DNA of 41,350 nucleotides. It comes from Paraburkholderia terricola. Its GTDB lineage: Bacteria > Pseudomonadota > Gammaproteobacteria > Burkholderiales > Burkholderiaceae. How positions within the stretch are numbered: position 1 is the stretch's first letter; each line of letters opens with the position of its first letter. Shown here in pieces: positions 15,765 to 24,579 of the stretch. Position numbers and translations under genes: made by a program. The notes beneath the pieces were generated by a model. The model made no database searches, was not told the origin of the DNA, and saw only the letters and a list, made by a program, of their open reading frames with translations. The stretch spans positions 1 to 41,350 of the forward strand of contig NZ_FRAB01000050.1 of assembly GCF_900142195.1 (NCBI RefSeq), in the 5' to 3' direction.

Positions 15765-17069
15765 TTATCGGGAGGACGAGCGGTGCGGCCGGCGGCGCGC
15801 GGCGAGCGCGTCGCGCGCCTGCATGGCGGTGTAGGTCAATTGCGCGGCCGCGAGACCGAACGCGCCGTAAGCGGGCGTCAGGCCGAACGCCGCGAACGCT
15901 TCCGGCACCGGCCGCTCGCCCGCGATGGCCGCCGCCAGCAGTTCACCGGACACGGTGGTCGGCGCCATGCCGTGTCCGCCGAAGCCGACCGCGTACCAGA
16001 CGCCGTCCGCGCCGCGGCCGATTTGCGGCATCTTGTGACGCGCGTAACTCATCAGGCCGCCCCACGCATAGTCGATACGCACGTCGTGCAATTGCGGATA
16101 GACCTTCAGCAGATCGCGCCGCAACAGCCGCGCGATGACTTCGGGCGCGCGGTCGCGCACCGAGATGCGGCCGCCCCACAGAATGCGCGTGTCGGGCAGC
16201 GGGCGGTAATAATCGAAGGCGAAGCGCGTGTCGTAGACGGCCGCGCGCGTGTCGATCGCGTCTTTCAGGCGTGCGCCGAGCGGTTCCGTTGCAATGACGT
16301 AAGTGGCGATCGGCAGCACCGTGCGCTCGACCTTCGGATAGACGTTGCGCGCATAGCCGCCGCCGGCCATCACGACGTGACGCGCTTCGAGCGAGCCATG
16401 CGGCGTATGCACGACGAACCCCGCGCCCTCGGGTTGCAGGCGCACCACGGGCGAATGCTCGTGGATCCGCACGCCGGCATTGGCCGCCGCGGCGGCGACG
16501 CCCAGCACGTATTTCAGCGGATGAAAGTGGAACGCGTGGCGCTCGAGGAGCCCGCCGTGATAACGGTTCGTCTTCAGTTGCAAAGCGAGTTGCGCGGCCG
16601 GCACCGGTTCCCATTCGACGCCGAACGAATCGCGCATCAAGCGCCGCTGCGAATCGAGCAGCGCCGGCTCGTCGAACCAGTTGGCGAGGATCACGCCGGC
16701 ATCGGTCACGTCGCAATCGATGCGGTAACGCTGGATACGCTTGCGCATCAGATCGACCGCATCCGTGGTCAGCGCATACAGCTCGCGGGCGCGAGAGGCC
16801 CTAAGCGTTTTCAGCAGGTCCGCGCAATCGAGGCTGTAGCCGCCGAACACGAACCCGCCGTTGCGCCCGGATGCGCCGAAGCCGACCTGCTCGGCTTCGA
16901 GTACGGCAACATCGCCGACACCGCGCTCGGCGAGCCCCAACGCGGTCGACAAACCCGCGAGCCCGCCGCCGACGATGCAGACGTTTACGCCGCGCCGGCC
17001 GGTTAGCGGCGCGTAAGCAGACGCGAGCCCGGAAGCGCGCGTGACAGTGGCTTCGTAATAGCTTTGCAT
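15765..17069 (-). CDS. FAD-dependent amine/amino-acid oxidoreductase (DAO family)
   Basis: This 434-residue flavoprotein has the Rossmann motif CIVGGGLAGLSTALGLAERG near residues 31-50, followed by GASGRNGGFVFGG, the FAD-contact segment typical of gamma-glutamylputrescine oxidase (PuuB)-like and OrdL-like enzymes. A C-terminal WYAVGFGGHGMAPTTVSGELLA holds the second FAD contact. It lies 78 nt downstream of the deoxyarabonate dehydratase-like gene on the same strand, so the two are likely one unit. The substrate is unknown: candidates are a polyamine derivative, an N-alkyl amino acid or a D-amino acid. The pairing with a sugar-acid dehydratase is odd and makes the usual database names unreliable here. 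Confidence 0.82.
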   Translation of the reverse strand: MQSYYEATVTRASGLASAYAPLTGRRGVNVCIVGGGLAGLSTALGLAERGVGDVAVLEAEQVGFGASGRNGGFVFGGYSLDCADLLKTLRASRARELYALTTDAVDLMRKRIQRYRIDCDVTDAGVILANWFDEPALLDSQRRLMRDSFGVEWEPVPAAQLALQLKTNRYHGGLLERHAFHFHPLKYVLGVAAAAANAGVRIHEHSPVVRLQPEGAGFVVHTPHGSLEARHVVMAGGGYARNVYPKVERTVLPIATYVIATEPLGARLKDAIDTRAAVYDTRFAFDYYRPLPDTRILWGGRISVRDRAPEVIARLLRRDLLKVYPQLHDVRIDYAWGGLMSYARHKMPQIGRGADGVWYAVGFGGHGMAPTTVSGELLAAAIAGERPVPEAFAAFGLTPAYGAFGLAAAQLTYTAMQARDALAARRRPHRSSSR

Positions 17070-17147
17070 CCGGCTAGGTTAGCCGCAAGCGCGCGCCCGC
17101 GTCCAGTGCGCGTGCCCCGCGTCTGCTCGCACCTGCTCGAACCAGCC

Positions 17148-18080
17148 TTAACGGCCCCAGCGCAGCACCAGCGGATCGAGCCGCCGCGCGACTTTCAGCA
17201 GCCCTTCACGCGTGGCCGGATGCATCTGCGGCAACGGATGGCGCACCGCGTCCGAGCGGATCACGCCGCCTTCCTTCATCAAGGCCTTGCACGACGCGAG
17301 ACCGCCCTGGCGGTTTTCGTAGTTGATCAATGGCAGCCATTGCTGATAATGCGCGGCGGCCGCTTCCGTGTCGCCGGCCGCGTAAGCGTCGACGATCAGA
17401 CGGATACCGTCGGCATAGCCGCCGCCCGTCATCGAGCCCGTTGCGCCCGCATCGAGATCGGCCATCAGCGTGATGGCCTCCTCGCCGTCCCACGGACCCA
17501 CCACCGCTTCGCCGCCCAACTCGATCAGTTCGCGCAGCTTGTTCGCCGCTTGCGGCACTTCGATCTTGAAGTACGACACGTTTTCCAGTTCACGCGCCAT
17601 GCGCGCGAGGAACGGCGCGGACAACGCCGTGCCGCTGACCGGCGCATCCTGGATCATGATCGGAATGTCGATCGCATCGGACACCGTGCGATAGAACTCA
17701 TAAATGCCGCGCTCGCCGATGCGGATCGTCGCGCCGTGATACGGCGGCATGATCATCACCATCGCGGCGCCCGCGGCTTGCGCGCTGCGGCTGCGCTCGG
17801 CGCACTGATGCGAGCTGAAGTGCGTGGTCGTGACGATCACGGGCACGCGCCCCGCGACCTGCTCGAGCACGACGTGCATCAGCGTGTTGCGCTCGTCGTC
17901 GGAAAGGGCGAACTGCTCGGAGAAGTTCGCGAGGATGCACAGGCCGTTCGAACCCGCGTCGATCATGAAGTCGATGCAGCGTTTCTGGCCTTCGAGGTCG
18001 AGGCGACCCGCTTCGTCGAAGATGGTCGGCGCGACGGGGAACACGCCGCGCAGCGCGGCAGGATTGCGTAGTTGGGTCAT
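17148..18080 (-). CDS. L-2-keto-3-deoxyarabonate dehydratase-like (DHDPS family)
   Basis: This 310-residue TIM-barrel enzyme has the Schiff-base lysine Lys172 in SYFKIEVP. By eye the tyrosine of the usual YNxP motif is replaced: the segment reads IMIQDAPVSG, with Gln144 in its place. The DapA GTTGE loop is replaced by ANFSEQ (51-56). The blocks GVFPVAP, ILANFSEQF, VPVIVTTTHFSS, QDAPVSGTALS and GPWDGEEAITL match my memory of Azospirillum L-2-keto-3-deoxyarabonate dehydratase closely. That enzyme dehydrates and rearranges the sugar acid to 2-oxoglutarate semialdehyde. The ATG at 18080 was chosen because the upstream open part is not conserved in character. The divergent LysR gene probably controls it. 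No arabinose dehydrogenase or arabonate dehydratase is near, so a different sugar acid remains possible. Confidence 0.8.
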   Translation of the reverse strand: MTQLRNPAALRGVFPVAPTIFDEAGRLDLEGQKRCIDFMIDAGSNGLCILANFSEQFALSDDERNTLMHVVLEQVAGRVPVIVTTTHFSSHQCAERSRSAQAAGAAMVMIMPPYHGATIRIGERGIYEFYRTVSDAIDIPIMIQDAPVSGTALSAPFLARMARELENVSYFKIEVPQAANKLRELIELGGEAVVGPWDGEEAITLMADLDAGATGSMTGGGYADGIRLIVDAYAAGDTEAAAAHYQQWLPLINYENRQGGLASCKALMKEGGVIRSDAVRHPLPQMHPATREGLLKVARRLDPLVLRWGR

Positions 18081-18191
18081 GGCGATGTGCGTGGTTTGAC
18101 GGTGATGAGCGAAGCTCGTTTGAATGTCTCCGTCGCCGACTATACGGCGGCGGGCACGGCGGGTATAGTGAATTGTTTCCATCTTGTGATC

Positions 18192-18218
18192 GCTTTTGCG
18201 ACTCACGTGCTTTTGCGA
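18192..18218. promoter_or_regulatory. Direct repeat GCTTTTGCGA x2 in the LysR/dehydratase control region
   Basis: The 10-base word occurs at 18192-18201 and 18209-18218, 17 bp apart. The first copy is part of an inverted TCGC-TTTT-GCGA unit. It lies just before the lysR start (18230) in the 149-nt divergent gap. A TATAGT hexamer lies upstream and could be a lysR -10 element. Self-control by the LysR protein is plausible but unproven. Confidence 0.35.
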
Positions 18219-18229
18219 TCCGCCGAACC

Positions 18230-19165
18230 ATGAAAGACACCTTCAACACGCTGCTGTCGAAACTGCGCATGAAGCAGTTGCAATTGCTGATCGCGCTGGA
18301 CGACCAGAAGTCGCTGCACAAGGCGGCCGGCGCGATGTCGATGACGCAATCGGCCGCGAGCAAGGCGTTGCAGGAACTGGAATCGATGCTGGAAGCCCCG
18401 CTCTTCGAGCGCTCGAAAAGCGGCATGATCCCGAATCAGCTCGGTCATTGCGTGATCCGCTATGCGCGCCTCGTGGCGACCGATCTCACCGCGCTATGCC
18501 AGGACGTCGCGGAGATTCGTTCGGGGCGCGGCGGACGTCTCGCGATCGGCGCGATCATGGGCGCGATTCCGGCGTGCGTGGTGCCGGCGCTGAATCAACT
18601 GCATACGGGGCAGCCGAATCTGTCGATCGAAGTGGTGGAAGACACCAGCGCGCGCATGCTCCAGCAACTCGACGACGGACGGCTCGATCTGGTGATCGGC
18701 CGCGCGGCGGTCGCCGCCGATCCGTCGAAGTATCACTATCGTCCGCTGGGCGACGAGCCGTTATCGGTGGTGGTCGGTCATAACCATCCACCGTTGCCGA
18801 AGAGAGAAGTAAAACTGGCCGAGTTGGCCGCGCACCGTTGGGTGGTCTATCCGTCACATATGCCGTTGCATGCGCTGCTCGAACGGGAAATGGATCTCGC
18901 CGGACTCGAAATGCCCGATAACCCTATTTCAACTGCATCGACTTTCGTGACCGTCGCGCTTTTGCAAAGCAGCGCCGAACTGATTTCGTTATTGCCGACC
19001 GCGATTGCCGAGTTGTTCGTTCGGCAAAAAATGCTGCGCCTTGTGCCGGTCAAGCTGAAATCGCCGTCGCAAACCTTCGGCGTCGTCACGCGCAAGGGCG
19101 GCGTGCTGTCGCCGCCGGCGCAGCAATTCATCGAACTGCTGCGCGCGCGGCAAAAAGTTAGCTAA
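18230..19165 (+). CDS. LysR-family regulator (GbpR-like)
   Basis: This 311-residue regulator has a helix-turn-helix at about 12-72 (MKQLQLLIALDDQKSLHKAAGAMSMTQSAASKALQELESMLEAPLFER) and a periplasmic-binding-protein-like effector domain from about 95 to 300. The N-terminus with KLRMKQLQLLIALDD resembles GbpR-type regulators of sugar genes in alpha- and beta-proteobacteria. It is divergent from the deoxyarabonate dehydratase-like gene, the classical arrangement for a LysR activator and its target. The effector would be a sugar or sugar acid by inference. The start at 18230 lacks a strong ribosome site but begins the conserved part. Confidence 0.88.
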   Translation: MKDTFNTLLSKLRMKQLQLLIALDDQKSLHKAAGAMSMTQSAASKALQELESMLEAPLFERSKSGMIPNQLGHCVIRYARLVATDLTALCQDVAEIRSGRGGRLAIGAIMGAIPACVVPALNQLHTGQPNLSIEVVEDTSARMLQQLDDGRLDLVIGRAAVAADPSKYHYRPLGDEPLSVVVGHNHPPLPKREVKLAELAAHRWVVYPSHMPLHALLEREMDLAGLEMPDNPISTASTFVTVALLQSSAELISLLPTAIAELFVRQKMLRLVPVKLKSPSQTFGVVTRKGGVLSPPAQQFIELLRARQKVS

Positions 19166-19359
19166 CGCGCATTTTTTGGTGCGAGAAAAGTTCTTCAATA
19201 TCGCACGGCAATTCACGCCGCGCCATGTCTCGTCAGCAGATGTTGTACCCGTGACACCTTCGGGTAAATCCGAACCGATTAAAGCCTCGCGTTCCGCGCT
19301 ACACTGAGTTGAAGGTGCGCCAGATTAATAAGCATGGCGCCGGCTCGGGGAGAGCAACC

Positions 19360-22300
19360 ATGAATCGGCCACTGGTTCGGCTTCCACTTCGCACGGCGGG
19401 TACGGCGCCTGTTCGCAAGTGGTTCAAATGGGGGCTGGCGGCAGCGTTTCTGCTTGCGCTAGCCGCAGCGGCACGCTTCTGCCAGGTCGAAATCGAAACG
19501 TCGCGCCTGCAGGCGCGCTACCTCTCCGAACTGACACGCGACGTGGGTTTCTCGGTCGCGGACGGTCCGAGCCACTCCATCCGCTTCCCTCAGACAAGTC
19601 AAGGCCCTTACGACAGCCGTCTCGGCTACGCGTTGCTGCCGTCGATCCAGCAGCGGCTGCTCGAACGCGGCTTCGAAATCACCTCGCAGGCGCGCAGTTC
19701 GGAGCGCATGTTGTCGCTGGCGGATAACGGTCTCTTTCTGCCCTACGTCGAAAAAGATCAGGCGGGTTTGCAACTCTTCGACGGCACCGGCGCGCCGCTT
19801 TTTGGTGCGCGGTTTCCGGGCCGCGTGTATGACAGCTTCGAGGCCATTCCGCCACTCATCGTCAATTCGCTGCTTTTTATCGAAGATCGCTATCTGCTCG
19901 ATCCGAGCCAGCCCAACCGCAATCCGGCGATCGACTGGGGACGCTTTAGCCGCGCGGTGGTCGACCAGGGCGCGCGTGTTTTCAACCATCATCAATCGAC
20001 GCCTGGCGGCAGCACGCTTGCCACGCAGATCGAAAAATTCCGCCACTCCGAGGGCGGGCGCACCGCGACGCCGCCCGAGAAATTGCGGCAAATCGCATCG
20101 GCTTCGGTGCGCGCCTATCTGGACGGTCCGCAGACCATGCCCGCGCGTCAGCAGATCGTCGTGCATTACCTGAACTCGGTGCCGCTTGCGGCGCAACCGG
20201 GCATCGGCGAGATCAACGGCATCGGCGACGGTCTCGCCGCCTGGTACGGCCGCGATTTCAGCGACGTGAACCGCATCCTGAACGCGCCGTCGACTCCCGG
20301 GAATCTGCCCGGGCAGGGCGTGGCCTTCCGTCAGGTGCTCTCGCTGATGATCGCGCAGCGCGCGCCCTCGCGTCTGCTGCACAGCGGCTATGCCGAACTC
20401 GAACGTCTGACGGATAGCTATCTGCGGCTCCTGGCGAACGGCGGCATCATCTCCATGCCGCTGCGCGATGCCGCGTTGTCGGCGCAGGTCGAACTGCGCC
20501 GTGCGCCTACCCGAACGCAGAGCGTTGACTCGTTCGTATCGCGCAAGGCCGTCACGTCGATGCGCTCGAATCTGTTGGCCGCGCTCGGCGTGAAGAGTTT
20601 CTACGAACTCGATCGCCTGGACTTGCAAGCGAAGGGCACGCTCAACAACGCCGTGCAACAGGCCGTGAGCGAACGGCTCGCCGCCGCCGCGACGCGCGAC
20701 GGCGCGCAAACCGCGGGTCTCGTCGGCTTTCATATGTTGCGCCCCGCGGACGACCCCTCGAAGATCGCCTATAGCTTCACGCTGTTCGAACGGCGCGACG
20801 GCGCCAACCTCGTGCGGGTGCAAACGGACAGCGTCAACCAGCCGTTCGATATCAACTCGGGCGCGCGGCTGAATCTCGGCTCCACGGCAAAACTTCGCAC
20901 GATGGTGACGTACTTGCAGATCGTCTCCGACTTGCATGCGCGTTTTGCGCCGTTCAGCCCCGCTGAGCTGAAGGCCGTCAAGCCCGATCCGAACGACAGG
21001 TTGACCCGCTGGGCGCTCGACTATTTCGCGCACACCTCCGACCGTTCGCTGCAAGCCATGCTCGACGCGGCCGTCGAACGCAAATACTCGGCGAGCGCGG
21101 GCGAAACGTTCTACACGGGCGGCGGCGCGCAAACCTTCAACAATTTCGAAGCCGAGGACAACGGCCGCATCCTGACTCTTCATAGCGCGTTCCAGCATTC
21201 GGTGAACCTGGTGTTCGTGCGGCTGATGCGCGATATCGTCAACTACGAGATGATGCGGACCACCGGGTCGTCGTCGCAATGGCTCGGCGATCCGGCGACC
21301 CGCAAGATGTACCTGACGCGTTTCGCCGATCAGGAAAGCCGCGTATACATGAGCCGTTTCTACACGAAGTATCACGGCAAGACACGCGATCAGCAGTTGG
21401 CCCTGCTGCTGCTCGGCGTGCGCAAGTCGCCGCCCAAGGTGGCGACGGTGCTGCGCAGCGTGGCGCCCGACGAGTCCAACGCATGGTTCAACGCGAGGAT
21501 GCGCGCCGCGCTGAAGAACACGCCGGCCGCCACGATACTCGACGATGAAGACCTCGCGAAGCTATACGGCAAGTACGCGATCGACCGCTTTAATCTGAAC
21601 GACCGTGGCTATATTTCGAGTGTTCATCCGCTGGAGTTGTGGCTCGTCAATTACTTGCGCGAACGTCCCGACGCAACGCTCAGCGAGATTCAGAACGCGA
21701 GCCGCGACGTGCGCCTGTCGACGTATTCGTGGCTCTTCAAGACCCGCTATCACGCGACGCAAGACCGCCGCATCAAGCGCATGGTGGAGTTGCGCGCCTA
21801 CGAGGCGATCGGCAAATCGTGGCAAGCGCTCGGCTATCCGTTCGCGACGCTCACGCCTTCGTATGCCGCGGCGATCGGCGCATCGGGCGATCGGCCCGCC
21901 GCGCTCGCGCAACTGATCGGGCTGATCGCCAACGACGGCAACAAGGTGCCGACCGAAAGCCTCACGCAACTCGACTTCGCGAAAGACACGCCGTACGAGA
22001 CGCATTTCAAACGTGCGGCGGTGGCGCCGCAACAGCAAATCTCGCCGGAAATCGCGGCGGTGATGAAGGGGCTGCTGCGTGACGTCGTGACGGGCGGCAC
22101 GGCCCGGCGTCTCGCGCAAGGCATGACGTTCCCCGATGGTCAAACGCTTCAGGTCTACGGCAAGACCGGCACCGGCGATCAGCGCTTCAATGTGTTCGCC
22201 AAGGGCGCACGGCTGATCGAATCGCGCAAGGTCAACCGCAGCGCGACTTTCGTGTTCGCGATGGGCGATCGTTTCTACGGCACGCTGACCGCGTGGGTGC

Positions 22301-22440
22301 ATGAACCCTATGCGGCTCACTACGAGTTCACGAGCGCGTTGTCGGTGCAGTTGCTGAAGTCGATGGCGCCGGCATTGCAACCGTTGCTGGACGAACAACC
22401 CGCCGATACCGCGTCGATCACGAAGGTGGACGCGCATTGA
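19360..22440 (+). CDS. Large bifunctional-type penicillin-binding protein with divergent GT51 domain
   Basis: This 1026-residue protein has one N-terminal membrane anchor (WFKWGLAAAFLLALAAAARF, about 24-43), then a GT51 glycosyltransferase region and a transpeptidase domain. The GT51 motifs are altered. Motif 1 keeps Glu175 in FIEDRYL but lacks the usual histidine. Motif 2 is GGSTLATQ at 216, with one of two glutamines replaced. The position of the second catalytic glutamate in RKxxE reads EKLRQ (240-244), i.e. glutamine. The transpeptidase motifs are intact: Ser508-TAK, Ser614-VN and Lys935-TG(TG). The distance from SxxK to KTG (427 residues) is unusually large, implying an insert. The start at 19360 follows GGGGAGAG. 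The gene stands alone. It probably acts in peptidoglycan cross-linking; polymerase activity is doubtful. Confidence 0.85.
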   Translation: MNRPLVRLPLRTAGTAPVRKWFKWGLAAAFLLALAAAARFCQVEIETSRLQARYLSELTRDVGFSVADGPSHSIRFPQTSQGPYDSRLGYALLPSIQQRLLERGFEITSQARSSERMLSLADNGLFLPYVEKDQAGLQLFDGTGAPLFGARFPGRVYDSFEAIPPLIVNSLLFIEDRYLLDPSQPNRNPAIDWGRFSRAVVDQGARVFNHHQSTPGGSTLATQIEKFRHSEGGRTATPPEKLRQIASASVRAYLDGPQTMPARQQIVVHYLNSVPLAAQPGIGEINGIGDGLAAWYGRDFSDVNRILNAPSTPGNLPGQGVAFRQVLSLMIAQRAPSRLLHSGYAELERLTDSYLRLLANGGIISMPLRDAALSAQVELRRAPTRTQSVDSFVSRKAVTSMRSNLLAALGVKSFYELDRLDLQAKGTLNNAVQQAVSERLAAAATRDGAQTAGLVGFHMLRPADDPSKIAYSFTLFERRDGANLVRVQTDSVNQPFDINSGARLNLGSTAKLRTMVTYLQIVSDLHARFAPFSPAELKAVKPDPNDRLTRWALDYFAHTSDRSLQAMLDAAVERKYSASAGETFYTGGGAQTFNNFEAEDNGRILTLHSAFQHSVNLVFVRLMRDIVNYEMMRTTGSSSQWLGDPATRKMYLTRFADQESRVYMSRFYTKYHGKTRDQQLALLLLGVRKSPPKVATVLRSVAPDESNAWFNARMRAALKNTPAATILDDEDLAKLYGKYAIDRFNLNDRGYISSVHPLELWLVNYLRERPDATLSEIQNASRDVRLSTYSWLFKTRYHATQDRRIKRMVELRAYEAIGKSWQALGYPFATLTPSYAAAIGASGDRPAALAQLIGLIANDGNKVPTESLTQLDFAKDTPYETHFKRAAVAPQQQISPEIAAVMKGLLRDVVTGGTARRLAQGMTFPDGQTLQVYGKTGTGDQRFNVFAKGARLIESRKVNRSATFVFAMGDRFYGTLTAWVHEPYAAHYEFTSALSVQLLKSMAPALQPLLDEQPADTASITKVDAH

Positions 22441-22509
22441 GCGGCTCATTCAGCGGAACGGTGCCGCATGAGACCGATGCCCGGCAACACGGACCGCGCC
22501 TGACAGCGT

Positions 22510-23736
22510 CTAATAAACCGCGTCCACGGCGGGCTTGAGAAACAGCTCGTGCGTCGGCGCGAAATGCGCGTACAGCGGCAGAATCGCGCCGCCCATTGCT
22601 CGCGCGTCCGCGCCGATGGTGCCCTCCAGCAGTTGCGGACGCACCATGCCTTCCCATTCGAAGCGATCGAGCACACGCTCGGTGCGGCGAATGATTTCCC
22701 GCACCAGTTGCCGGTCGAGTTCGCCGTCGATCACCACCGCTTCGAGGTCGAGCAACGCGGCCGCGTTGGTCAGCGCGTTGGCGATCGCGGGGCAGGCGGT
22801 ATCGAGCCACTGCTCGGTGTGACGCCACAGGTCCGGCGACAACGCCCGATGATCGTGCGCGGCGGCGGGCGGCACGCCCGCATCGCTCAGCAACTGTTCC
22901 AGAACGAAGCCGGACGCCGCGTGCAGCAGTTGCCGCGCGGGTTTGCGCGCGCTGCCGTCGCGCAGCGGAATCGAGCCGACCGCGCCGGCGTTGTCGTGCG
23001 GCCCGCCATGCAAACGGCCGTCGATCACGAGGCCGCCGCCGATGAACGTGCCGACGAACAGGTACAGAAAGTTGTGAATGCCGCGGCCCTGGCCCATCAC
23101 GAGTTCGGCGGCGCAGGCGGCCGTGGTGTCCTTGGCGAACTCGACGGGCAAACCCGTCATGCCCGCAATGCGGCTGCGCAAGTCGATCTCGTGCCATGCG
23201 CCCAGGGCGTCGGGCGGCGCGCCGAGAAAGTCGCGCCAGCCGCCGAGCCACAAAGGCGCGGCCACGCCCACGCCGACCACTTTGCCGGCCTTCGCGCCGA
23301 GCGTCTGGTTCACGCGCGCCAGTCTGCTTTCGAGCGCGGGAAACAGCGTGCGGGGATCGGGATACGCATACTCGAATACATCGCGGCACACCACGCGGCC
23401 CGCGAAATCCATCGCCAGCACGTCGAGACTGCGGCGCCCCACCTTGACGCCGATGGTGTACGCGCCGTCCGCGCGCAACGCGATCGGCACCGAGGGCTGG
23501 CCGATCTTGCCGCGCACGCGCGCCTGCTTTTCGAGCAGACCGTCGTCGATCAAACGGTCGACGATCATCGAGACGCTCTGCATCGAAAGACGCGTCAAGC
23601 GGCCCACGTCGGCTTTCGGCAGCGGCCCATGCAAGCGGATCGCCTGCAACACGATCCGTTCGTTGAACTGCCGCATGCCGACCTGATTCGAGCCGACCGT
23701 GCGTTTCAGGGGCGGGCGCGTGCCGGTGGTATCCAT
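22510..23736 (-). CDS. frcR: ROK-family transcriptional regulator (FrcR-like)
   Basis: The protein is 408 residues from the ATG at 23736. A TTG six codons earlier is possible, and neither has a strong ribosome site. An N-terminal winged helix (MRQFNERIVLQAIRLHGPLPKADVGRLTRLSMQSVSMIVDRLIDDGLL) is followed by a ROK sugar-binding domain (GVGVAAPLWLGG, FVGTFIGGGLVIDGRLHGG). The cysteine-rich zinc motif common in ROK proteins (CxCGxxGCxE) is absent where expected. The gene is the last of a run frcB, frcC, frcA, this gene, 31 nt after frcA. In rhizobia an FrcR of this type accompanies the same transporter. It is inferred to repress the frc promoter at about 26780-26830. Confidence 0.82.
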   Translation of the reverse strand: MDTTGTRPPLKRTVGSNQVGMRQFNERIVLQAIRLHGPLPKADVGRLTRLSMQSVSMIVDRLIDDGLLEKQARVRGKIGQPSVPIALRADGAYTIGVKVGRRSLDVLAMDFAGRVVCRDVFEYAYPDPRTLFPALESRLARVNQTLGAKAGKVVGVGVAAPLWLGGWRDFLGAPPDALGAWHEIDLRSRIAGMTGLPVEFAKDTTAACAAELVMGQGRGIHNFLYLFVGTFIGGGLVIDGRLHGGPHDNAGAVGSIPLRDGSARKPARQLLHAASGFVLEQLLSDAGVPPAAAHDHRALSPDLWRHTEQWLDTACPAIANALTNAAALLDLEAVVIDGELDRQLVREIIRRTERVLDRFEWEGMVRPQLLEGTIGADARAMGGAILPLYAHFAPTHELFLKPAVDAVY

Positions 23737-23767
23737 CGTCGCGAGCCCGCTCAACAGGATGCGTGCA

Positions 23768-24565
23768 TCATGCGATCGCCTTGACGTCCGCTTCCTTCGC
23801 GCCCGTCATGATCGCGACGGCCTCCGACATATGCACGTCCTTCGTATTGACGAGCGCCGCCCGCCGGCCGAGACGCTGAATGTGGATGCGGTCGGCCACT
23901 TCGAACACGTGCGGCATGTTGTGGCTGATCAGGATCACCGGCAGGCCGCGATCGCGCACGCGCCGGATCAGTTCGAGCACCATGTTGCCTTCCTTCACGC
24001 CGAGCGCGGCGGTGGGCTCGTCGAGAATCACGACGTGCCGCGCGAAGGCCGCGCTGCGCGCCACGGCCACGCCTTGACGCTGACCGCCCGACAGGGTTTC
24101 GACCGCCTGACGCATCGAACGGATGCCGATCTGCAGGTCTTTCATATGCGAGGTCGCTTCTTCCAGCATGCGGCGCTTGTCGATCATCTTGAAGATCGAG
24201 CCGCGCCAGCCGGGCTTGAGCAGTTCGCGGGCGAGGAACAGGTTTTCGGCGATGCTCATCGCCGGCGCGACCGCGAGTTCCTGGTACACGGTCTCGATGC
24301 CTTGGGCGCGCGCATCCAGCGGGCTGCGGAATTTGACCGGCTGGCCGTCGAGCAGAATCTCGCCTTCATCCGGCACGGTGGCGCCGGAAAGCGCCTTGAT
24401 CAACGACGATTTGCCCGCGCCGTTGTCGCCGATCACGGCGAGGATTTCGCCGGGCAGCACTTCGAAATCGCAGCCGTCGAGCGCGGTGACGTTGCCGTAG
24501 CGTTTGACGAGTCCGCGTGCTTGCAGAACCGGCATCGCGGGAGAAGCGGAAGGTGATGTCGACAT
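23768..24565 (-). CDS. frcA: Sugar ABC transporter ATP-binding protein (FrcA-like)
   Basis: This 265-residue ATPase has a single nucleotide-binding domain: Walker A GDNGAGKSS near 46, signature LSGGQRQGVAVARS, Walker B VVILDEPTAALG and a switch histidine in ILISHNMPHV. RbsA, AraG and XylG are double-length, so the single domain is a useful sign of the fructose-type FrcA branch. It starts 14 nt after frcC. It energises uptake through FrcC with the binding protein FrcB. Fructose, mannose or ribose are likely substrates; sequence alone does not choose. Confidence 0.87.
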   Translation of the reverse strand: MSTSPSASPAMPVLQARGLVKRYGNVTALDGCDFEVLPGEILAVIGDNGAGKSSLIKALSGATVPDEGEILLDGQPVKFRSPLDARAQGIETVYQELAVAPAMSIAENLFLARELLKPGWRGSIFKMIDKRRMLEEATSHMKDLQIGIRSMRQAVETLSGGQRQGVAVARSAAFARHVVILDEPTAALGVKEGNMVLELIRRVRDRGLPVILISHNMPHVFEVADRIHIQRLGRRAALVNTKDVHMSEAVAIMTGAKEADVKAIA

Positions 24566-24579
24566 GAGAGGTGTCTCCG

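Noticed and set aside
19459..21375. Minus-strand open frame of 638 codons inside the PBP gene
   Set aside because: The plus-strand frame has all transpeptidase motifs; the antisense one has no recognisable domain.
22441..22509. Possible terminator between the PBP gene and the ROK gene
   Set aside because: Only short interleaved inverted words (CTCAT/ATGAG, GCGGC/GCCGC) and no T-tract.
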